Position numbers and translations under genes: made by a program. A stretch of 19,497 nt of DNA, taken from assembly GCA_019749855.1 (NCBI GenBank), contig JAIEPI010000108.1, positions 1 through 19,497 on the forward strand, in the 5' to 3' direction. Origin of the DNA: Rickettsiales bacterium (GTDB lineage Bacteria > Pseudomonadota > Alphaproteobacteria > Rickettsiales > UBA998). Under the pieces are notes generated by a model. That model saw only the letters and a program-made list of their open reading frames with translations. It was not told the origin of the DNA and did not search any database. Shown piece after piece: positions 7,034 to 12,656 of this stretch; the stretch's first letter is position 1, and each line of letters opens with the position of its first letter.

Positions 7034-8172
7034 ACCATGGGCGTGCGGCGCGAGCGTGGGAAATGATGGTGGGTGCGCGTGCATTGACGCTGCAGGAATA
7101 CTTCGCCAAGGGACATCACAATAACTTTGATTTCCTACGATTCTTCGCCGCCTGCCTCGTGTTGTTTGGGCATAGTTTTACTCTGCTTGAAGCGACGCCT
7201 CAGTTCAAGTTTCCCTCTGATCCGGTGACGAAAGCAATTTTCCCCTACCTGCCATTTGGACAGGGATTGCCAGGCACTGGCGTTCATATATTCTTCTTTA
7301 TCAGCGGCCTGCTTGTCACACGTTCCTTTATGAACGCGCAGGGGGATGTGTGGCGTTTTGCCCGCGCACGCCTGTTGCGGATTGGCCCTGCCTTTTGGGT
7401 GAACACATTGCTGGTGGCCTTGGTGTTGGGGCCTCTCATGAGCGACCTTGCGCCAACAGCTTACTTTGCGAATGGAACAACCTGGCAATATATTTTACGA
7501 AACATTCCTTTTTGGCCGCTGCAAGTGCATCTGCCCGCGGTGTTTCAGTCCATCCCCTTTGCACCAGCGGTGAATGGCTCCATCTGGACCATACCGCTAG
7601 AGCTGCAAATGTATGTGTGGGTCGTGATTCTTGGCGTGATCGGCGTGTTACGTCAGCGTTTGGTGTTTTTATCTTTTTTTGCCGCTATCACTTTGTATTA
7701 CTGCATCACCGGCGCGTCCTATATGTTTGTAACATCCACCGGTGAGCCACGATTATGGGTGTTTTTCTTTTGGGGCATGCTGGCATGCATTTATGCACCT
7801 AAAATTCTTGTTTCACCCCGTCTGTTGCTGTTGATGTCTTTGCCGATGGCGTGGCTCTGGCAGACCCAGACACTCTGGATGCAGGTGCTGTATGCCGCCT
7901 GGTTTGGTTATGCGCTGCTGGTGCTGGTGTATGTATGGCCGCTGCGCTGTTTGGATATGCGGCGCATCGGCGATGTGTCTTACGGCATTTATCTCTATTG
8001 TTTTCCGGTGCAGCAAACGCTGATTAGCTTTTTTATGCCGCACCTCAATGGCTGGGGGTTAGCGGCGCTGACCTTTGTGGTGACGCTGCCGATTGCGGCG
8101 ACATCATGGCACTGGGTGGAAAAACCAGCGTTACGCAGAAAGCGCGTGCCCCAAGCCACGTTGCCTGCCTGA
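7030..8172 (+). CDS. Acyltransferase 3 (OafA-type) integral membrane protein
   Basis: Proteins of this family move acyl groups, often acetyl, onto sugars of LPS, capsule or other exported glycans. The 380-residue product has about ten hydrophobic segments. The family's opening signature is present as NNFDFLRFFAACLVLFGHS with the conserved histidine H48. RARLLRIGPAFW and a SIWTIPLELQ motif follow, and both are typical. The gene overlaps the glycoside-hydrolase-like gene by ATGA, which supports the ATG at 7030; an alternative start at 7063 would shorten the N terminus. It is the last gene of the operon, and I see no hairpin terminator in the 72 bases before the next gene. The acceptor is not predictable from the sequence. 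Confidence 0.92.
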   Translation: MNHGRAARAWEMMVGARALTLQEYFAKGHHNNFDFLRFFAACLVLFGHSFTLLEATPQFKFPSDPVTKAIFPYLPFGQGLPGTGVHIFFFISGLLVTRSFMNAQGDVWRFARARLLRIGPAFWVNTLLVALVLGPLMSDLAPTAYFANGTTWQYILRNIPFWPLQVHLPAVFQSIPFAPAVNGSIWTIPLELQMYVWVVILGVIGVLRQRLVFLSFFAAITLYYCITGASYMFVTSTGEPRLWVFFFWGMLACIYAPKILVSPRLLLLMSLPMAWLWQTQTLWMQVLYAAWFGYALLVLVYVWPLRCLDMRRIGDVSYGIYLYCFPVQQTLISFFMPHLNGWGLAALTFVVTLPIAATSWHWVEKPALRRKRVPQATLPA

Positions 8173-8207
8173 AACACACACGCATCGCCACTCGCACTAT
8201 CTTTTGA

Positions 8208-8236
8208 TTGTCAAGCAGCAGGCGGATGCTTATAAC
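8208..8236 (+). promoter_or_regulatory. Strong sigma70 promoter giving a nearly leaderless mRNA
   Basis: TTGTCA (8208-8213) and TATAAC (8231-8236) are 17 bases apart, each with one mismatch to consensus. Initiation six to eight bases after the -10 box falls at about 8242-8245, next to or on the ATG at 8245. The bases before that ATG contain no Shine-Dalgarno sequence, in keeping with a leaderless transcript. Confidence 0.65.
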
Positions 8237-8244
8237 TACCCCCT

Positions 8245-8604
8245 ATGACGCTTGGCACCAAAATTTCCACCTTTTTCACCGGCAAACAAGTCGGTATCGA
8301 TGCCTTTGGCAACCGTTATTTTACGCAAAAACGGACAAAAGCTGGTGCGCGTGCGCGTCGCTGGGTGATGTATCGCGGCACGCCTGAGCCATCTAAAGTG
8401 CCGCCGCTGTGGAATGCATGGCTGCATCACACGATTGCGGTGCTGCCATCTGAAATGAATATCCCTACGCATAGTTGGCAAAAAGAATATATCCCCAACC
8501 TTACGGGCACTGCCGGAGCTTATCTGCCGCCCGGGCACATCCGCAAAGGTGCGGATCGTGCCGCCACCGTGGCTGATTATCAGGCTTGGACTCCACTCGA
8601 TTAA
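8245..8604 (+). CDS. NDUFA12 family protein, complex I accessory subunit
   Basis: This family is the bacterial counterpart of the mitochondrial complex I accessory subunit NDUFA12 (B17.2), found in Alphaproteobacteria and linked to NADH:ubiquinone oxidoreductase assembly or stability on the cytoplasmic side. The product has 119 residues, a normal size. Family features seen are the GIDAFGNRYF segment, a RRWVMYRG segment, KVPPLWNAWLHH, and the PNLTGTAGAYLPPGH ending. It has no signal peptide or membrane helix. The ATG at 8245 coincides with the predicted transcription start. The mlaD start is 22 bases downstream. No other complex I gene is in the window, which is usual for this gene. Confidence 0.93.
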   Translation: MTLGTKISTFFTGKQVGIDAFGNRYFTQKRTKAGARARRWVMYRGTPEPSKVPPLWNAWLHHTIAVLPSEMNIPTHSWQKEYIPNLTGTAGAYLPPGHIRKGADRAATVADYQAWTPLD

Positions 8605-8625
8605 TTGACAGCAGAAAGAAGACTC

Positions 8626-9159
8626 ATGCAGCGTAACGCGATTGAAACAATTATGGGCGGGGTGGTTCTGGTCATCGCCGCGGCCTTTGTGTTTTTTGCT
8701 TACAGCAACAGTAATCTGGGGCGTTCTGACTCGGATGGCTACCATCTTACCGCTGAATTTGGCAATGTGGGCGGTGTCGCTAAAGGCAGCGATATACGAA
8801 TCGGCGGCGTGAAAATTGGTGTCGTTGATAATCTCTCGTTGGAACCAAAAACCTATCAGGCGATTGTGGGCCTGACCATTAACCGTGGTATCAACATCCC
8901 TAAGGATACCGCAGCGGCGATTATTGGCGATGGATTGCTCGGCAGCAAATTCGTGGCGTTGCAGCCAGGCGCTGAGGATGAAATGCTGAAAGACGGCGAG
9001 CGTATTGAGTTCACCCAGTCGGGTGTCAGCATTGAAGAGCTGATTGGCAAGTTCGTGTTCAGCGGCGGTGGTGTGGATGAGGGCAAGGCGGAAAAAGACG
9101 CGATCTCAACCGACGATGCGGCAGTTCATTCTAAAGAGCCCGAACTCTCGTTGCCCTAG
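8626..9159 (+). CDS. mlaD: MlaD-type MCE domain protein of phospholipid transport
   Basis: MlaD is the membrane-anchored periplasmic ring protein that binds phospholipid in the MlaFEDB system, which keeps the outer membrane asymmetric. The product has 177 residues. An N-terminal membrane helix spans about 9-26. An MCE domain follows at about 37-115, with the GNVGGVAKGSDIRIGGVKIG and GDGLLGSKFVAL signatures. The acidic, polar C-terminal tail is probably unstructured. The ATG at 8626 follows a purine-rich AAAGAAG; a TTG at 8605 is a weaker alternative. The mlaF, mlaE and mlaC partners are not in the window, so this subunit must work with products encoded elsewhere. The following gene starts directly after the stop codon. 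Confidence 0.92.
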   Translation: MQRNAIETIMGGVVLVIAAAFVFFAYSNSNLGRSDSDGYHLTAEFGNVGGVAKGSDIRIGGVKIGVVDNLSLEPKTYQAIVGLTINRGINIPKDTAAAIIGDGLLGSKFVALQPGAEDEMLKDGERIEFTQSGVSIEELIGKFVFSGGGVDEGKAEKDAISTDDAAVHSKEPELSLP

Positions 9160-9162
9160 GTG

Positions 9163-9840
9163 ATGACGCGTTTTCTTGTTTTTGTTCTGATGGCACTCCC
9201 TGCCATGTTGCAGGCACAAACACTGGAAATATCGCCAGAGCCGTCACTAACATTCTCGTCAGCAATATCGTCATCAAGCACGCCTAAGCCACCCTTCGTC
9301 GCGCCAGTGTCGCCAGCGGATGCGATCCTGCCTGCATCAACGCCCTTCGCCAAGACGCCCTCTGCACCCATTCAGCCTACAATTCAGCCGCCGATTCAAC
9401 AAGCGCCAGAATCAATCGCTGGAGCTCCTGCCACTCCGGAGCCACCTGCGCCATCACCCCAGTTAACCAGTGAATTGGCCAGCAAGGCGATGAATGTTGA
9501 TCTGGCCATCATTGATAAAAACCTCGGTCGAAAACAGCGCCTTCAAGTGCCCATGGGGCGGGCTGTAACCTATAAAACGCTGGAGATTATGCCGCAGCGC
9601 TGCGTCATTGATTCGGCTGCCGAGCCGTTGCCAAGCCAGTCGTTGCTCGTGGAAATTTATGACCGCGCTTCGGGAAAACTGCCGAGCCTGTTATTCTCCG
9701 GCTGGATGTTGGTGGGCGACCCCTCGCTGTCGCATCTGGAGCATCCCTATTATGACGTGGTGGTGTTTGGCTGCTCGCCGATTGTGAAGAACAGTTCCCC
9801 TGGTGATGCCGCTGATGAAAATGATACCCAAGCCCGATAA
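9163..9840 (+). CDS. DUF2155 periplasmic protein
   Basis: DUF2155 proteins are secreted proteins of unknown function, common in Alphaproteobacteria and often found near NDUFA12. A signal peptide of about 18 residues ends in MLQA before Gln. Next comes an 85-residue Pro/Ala/Ser-rich linker, probably flexible and longer than the short linkers I would expect. The C-terminal domain (about 105-210) shows LFSGWMLVGDPSLSHLEHPY, YDVVVFGC and two cysteines, C147 and C204, likely to form a disulfide in the periplasm. The GTG at 9160 touches the mlaD stop codon; the ATG at 9163 is preferred, but the difference is one residue. The last 26 bases overlap the next gene. Confidence 0.88.
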   Translation: MTRFLVFVLMALPAMLQAQTLEISPEPSLTFSSAISSSSTPKPPFVAPVSPADAILPASTPFAKTPSAPIQPTIQPPIQQAPESIAGAPATPEPPAPSPQLTSELASKAMNVDLAIIDKNLGRKQRLQVPMGRAVTYKTLEIMPQRCVIDSAAEPLPSQSLLVEIYDRASGKLPSLLFSGWMLVGDPSLSHLEHPYYDVVVFGCSPIVKNSSPGDAADENDTQAR

Positions 9841-10663
9841 GCGCCTTAGCGTTCTGTGCGTGTGCCTGTTGCTGGCAGGCTGTGCGAAGCCTTCTACGCA
9901 GATGCCGGTGTTTGATGCGGCGCAGGTGGTGCAGGAGGAATCCTCGCAGCGTGCGTCGGTGGCAGGCAGAACCAAGCCACTTGCGCCGGTGCCTGCGGTG
10001 AGTTTTACCCCGCAGGAATTGCGGCAAATGCGCAAACGTCTGGCGCTTCATGCTGACCGTGTGGTGAGTGCCGGACAAAAACTGTGCGAGATGATGGGGC
10101 GTGACCCCAACACTTGCATTTACATGATTCGATTGACGACAAAGGATGCTGAGTCGCTGAACGCCTATGCGGATGGTGAGAAAATCTATGTGACGCCGAG
10201 CATGATGCGCTTTGCCACGCAGGACGAGGCGCTGGGCGCAGTGCTGTCGCATGAATACGCGCACAACATCATGGGGCATATTGAAGCAAAAAAACGCAAT
10301 GCGGTGGCCGGCATGGTCTTTGGCGCGCTGGCGGATATCGCGGCGGCCTCGCAGGGGTATGACACGGGGGGCGCGATGAGCGAGATTGGCGTTGATTCCG
10401 GCATTCGGGCGTTTTCGCCTGATTTTGAGCGTGAGGCTGATTATGTGGGCATGTATGTGATGGCGCTCGCGCAGTATGACATTACGCAGGCGCCGAATCT
10501 GTGGCGGCAGATGACCGCCGCCGATCCTGAGGGTGCGTTTCTCACTGGCACGCACCCCTCCAATCCCGAGCGCTCTATCTTACTCACCTATACGAAGGAT
10601 GAAATCATCGCCAAGTTCCGCAAAGGACAATTACTGGTGCCTAATCAGGCACCTGCTAGGTAA
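9815..10663 (+). CDS. M48 family zinc metallopeptidase, lipoprotein
   Basis: The product is a zinc-dependent peptidase of the BepA/LoiP/Oma1 type, which in Gram-negative bacteria takes part in quality control of outer-membrane proteins. Numbered from the ATG at 9815 it has 282 residues. A hydrophobic signal ends in the lipobox LLAGC with C23 as the lipidated cysteine. The zinc site is HEYAH (H146 and H150, catalytic E147), with a third ligand in the EREAD motif (E205, D209). Unlike BepA it has no visible C-terminal TPR repeats, so it resembles the shorter relatives. The start is uncertain: ATGs at 9806, 9815 and 9821 are all in frame and give the same mature protein. It overlaps the DUF2155 gene and closes this operon of envelope genes. 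Confidence 0.93.
   Translation: MKMIPKPDKRLSVLCVCLLLAGCAKPSTQMPVFDAAQVVQEESSQRASVAGRTKPLAPVPAVSFTPQELRQMRKRLALHADRVVSAGQKLCEMMGRDPNTCIYMIRLTTKDAESLNAYADGEKIYVTPSMMRFATQDEALGAVLSHEYAHNIMGHIEAKKRNAVAGMVFGALADIAAASQGYDTGGAMSEIGVDSGIRAFSPDFEREADYVGMYVMALAQYDITQAPNLWRQMTAADPEGAFLTGTHPSNPERSILLTYTKDEIIAKFRKGQLLVPNQAPAR
10636..10653 (+). other. Hairpin at the 3' end of the M48 gene
   Basis: GGTGCCT (10636-10642) and AGGCACC (10647-10653) form a perfect seven-pair stem with an AATC loop. It lies inside the last codons of the peptidase gene and no T tract follows, so it is not a canonical terminator. It could mark the 3' end of the mRNA, protect it from decay, or simply reflect coding. Confidence 0.35.
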
Positions 10664-10755
10664 TCTATTATATAACAGTAGTTTATTGTGATAATTAATC
10701 AGGCAATCAATACCTAACTTCATTAAACTGTCATACAATAGTTAGCTAAATTCAT

Positions 10756-10761
10756 TATACT
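10756..10761 (+). promoter_or_regulatory. Possible -10 box for the glucosaminidase gene
   Basis: The 127-base gap at 10664-10790 is strongly A/T-rich, unlike its surroundings, as expected of a promoter region. TATACT (10756-10761) is the best -10 candidate, but no good -35 box lies 16-18 bases upstream; CTGTCA (10728-10733) is 22 bases away. TACAAT at 10734-10739 is another candidate. Confidence 0.3.
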
Positions 10762-10790
10762 GAGGGTAGTATACAAGGAAAGTTGCGTGC

Positions 10791-12656
10791 ATGACGAATC
10801 GTCCTGGATATAGTCCACTCTCGATAGAAGCGGTGACCGCCGCTGCGCACCGCACCCATCCCAATAACCGAGTTCTGGCAGAGCTGGCGATCGCGCAGGC
10901 AATTCTCGAATCACGACTGACGGGCAACCCATCAAGGCTGGCCACGGAAGGCAATAACCTGTTTGGTGTGAAAGGCAGTGGTGATCGCGGCTCGATCACC
11001 ATGGCTACCCGCGAGGTGATTGGTGGTCGCAGCGTGATGATGGATGAACCCTTTGCGCGTTACAGTTCATTCGATGAGAGTTTTTCTGCACACGGACGGT
11101 TAATGGATCGGCCACGCTATGCCGCCGTGGCCTCGGCTCGCACCATTGAGGAAGCAGCCCGCGCGGTAGCCGCTGCTGGTTACGCTACCGATCCAAATTA
11201 TGCTCAGGCATTGCTGCGCGTGCATCAGCAATATGTGGCCTCGGCTTCGCAGCGCTATCTCATGACCAGCCCCTATTACAATCCGGCGGAGCTGGAAGGA
11301 CATGTGCTGGGCGCACTGGAAGAAAGTGGGAATGGTGCCAACCGTGATGCGGTGGCGCGTATTCGTGAGCAGTTGGGTGGCAATGAAGCACAACGCATCG
11401 ATGGTTTGCAGGCAGTAAGCGCGCTCAACCGCCGCTTGCTGGTGCAAGGCGGTGTCGCGGCCACTGAGAGTGCCATCCCGCAAGCGACCTTTCATCTGGC
11501 ACAAAAATTTGGGGCCGAAATGGCCACCGCCATTCATCGCTCCACCGATGCGTCACAATCCATCCTGAGTCTGGAGTCCAATGAGGCGCGTCGCGGCCCA
11601 CTACGCACTGCCTTGCAAAGCTACATTAGCGAAAGCTCGACCATTCTCACTGAAGAGTCCGTGACACGCATGCAGCTCTCGGAAGACGAGCGGGCGCGTC
11701 TGAATCGTATTTTAGGACGCAGTCCAGCGGCTCGTCCGGCAGTGGCGACGGATACGCCATCACCAGCAGCGACGGGTGCCGCGGCACCAGCAACCGCTAC
11801 TGGCGCCCCGACTGCACCGACTCCCGCTTCCCCTGAAGGCGCGCCAGCCGCAGCAACAACTTCGCCAGCCACGACTGGAAATACACCACCCGCCACGGGC
11901 ACGACGGCTTCAGGTGCGGCACCTGCGACGACGGGCACTACGCCTCCCACGACAGCAGCGGCTTCCACGACAGCAGCGGCTTCCAATACCCCGCTTGATC
12001 CTTCAGAATTAACCGTCGGTGATTTGCGATTACTGGCGCGTGCTCGCAGCGGCGAGCATGATCAGCGCGTGACCCGTGCGCGTGAGGGCATTCGTAACGC
12101 GCCACGTGGCGCTGACGGAGTTCGCCGCCGCCCCGACGGAACACCGATGACGGACGAAGAAGCGCGTCGCGAAGAAAGTGGGTTTGCTGGCATGTTCTCG
12201 CGCATGGGTGAGATGGGCCTTGGTGGCATGCTGCTCATGATGATCATGGCCATTTTCCTGCCTCCGGAGATGTTACAGTCGCTTATGGGCGGTGGTAGGG
12301 GCGCGGGTTCTACTCCAGAATCGCCGCCAGCTGCAACACCACCTGCTGCAACGCCGCCAGCTACATCGCCTCCTGCCACGCCACCACGTGAGACAGGTCG
12401 GGAAGCTTCTGCGGTAGCGCCAACATCTCCAACACCGCCACCTGCGGCCACGACAGGAAATACACCTGCTCCAGTGCCACCAACCACCCGTTCAGATGCC
12501 ACTACGCGTGATCGTGGTGCTGATTTTGCCTCTCTGCTGGGTGGTGAAGAATTTGGCGCGCGCGGTATGCTTGTGAGCGATGCAACGCCTGATATGACGG
12601 CCTTATCAAGAGTTACCGGAAAATCCGGCCCACCCTCTCTGACGAGCCTCACCTAG
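10791..12656 (+). CDS. Glucosaminidase-domain protein with Pro/Ala/Thr-rich regions and one membrane segment
   Basis: Residues about 15-150 form a glucosaminidase domain of the FlgJ C-terminal type, which cuts peptidoglycan glycan strands. Seen are the AQAILESRL motif with the catalytic candidate E40, the NNLFGVKG motif, a FARYSSFDES segment and the AAGYATDPNYAQ ending. A helical region of unknown type runs to about 315. Then come a Pro/Ala/Thr-rich stretch (about 317-400), a charged Arg-rich stretch, one hydrophobic segment at about 475-492, a second Pro-rich stretch, and a short conserved-looking end. The 621-residue protein has no N-terminal signal peptide, so how the hydrolase domain reaches the cell wall is unclear. 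AAGGAA (10775-10780) supports the start. No flagellar gene is near, so I do not call it FlgJ. Phage-like origin is possible, but there are no phage neighbours. Confidence 0.85.
   Translation: MTNRPGYSPLSIEAVTAAAHRTHPNNRVLAELAIAQAILESRLTGNPSRLATEGNNLFGVKGSGDRGSITMATREVIGGRSVMMDEPFARYSSFDESFSAHGRLMDRPRYAAVASARTIEEAARAVAAAGYATDPNYAQALLRVHQQYVASASQRYLMTSPYYNPAELEGHVLGALEESGNGANRDAVARIREQLGGNEAQRIDGLQAVSALNRRLLVQGGVAATESAIPQATFHLAQKFGAEMATAIHRSTDASQSILSLESNEARRGPLRTALQSYISESSTILTEESVTRMQLSEDERARLNRILGRSPAARPAVATDTPSPAATGAAAPATATGAPTAPTPASPEGAPAAATTSPATTGNTPPATGTTASGAAPATTGTTPPTTAAASTTAAASNTPLDPSELTVGDLRLLARARSGEHDQRVTRAREGIRNAPRGADGVRRRPDGTPMTDEEARREESGFAGMFSRMGEMGLGGMLLMMIMAIFLPPEMLQSLMGGGRGAGSTPESPPAATPPAATPPATSPPATPPRETGREASAVAPTSPTPPPAATTGNTPAPVPPTTRSDATTRDRGADFASLLGGEEFGARGMLVSDATPDMTALSRVTGKSGPPSLTSLT
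11949..11984 (+). repeat. Tandem 18-base repeat, two copies
   Basis: The unit ACGACAGCAGCGGCTTCC occurs twice in direct succession with no mismatch. It encodes the six residues TTAAAS twice within the low-complexity linker of the glucosaminidase-domain protein. Such units expand or contract by replication slippage without shifting the frame. Confidence 0.9.

Noticed and set aside
9605..10555. Minus-strand open frame of 316 codons
   Set aside because: It lies opposite the DUF2155 and M48 genes, which have clear motifs. Its translation is His/Arg-rich with no domain pattern.
10791..11240. Flagellar FlgJ or a phage lysin
   Set aside because: The domain type fits, but no flagellar rod domain precedes it and no flagellar or phage genes are nearby, so only the domain is named.
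12616..12628. CCGGA/TCCGG hairpin near the convergent gene ends
   Set aside because: Five pairs, inside the coding region and without a T tract on either strand; not convincing as a bidirectional terminator.
12062..12652. Minus-strand open frame opposite the end of the glucosaminidase gene
   Set aside because: It is a low-complexity Gly/Val/Ala shadow of a Pro/Ala/Thr-rich coding region.
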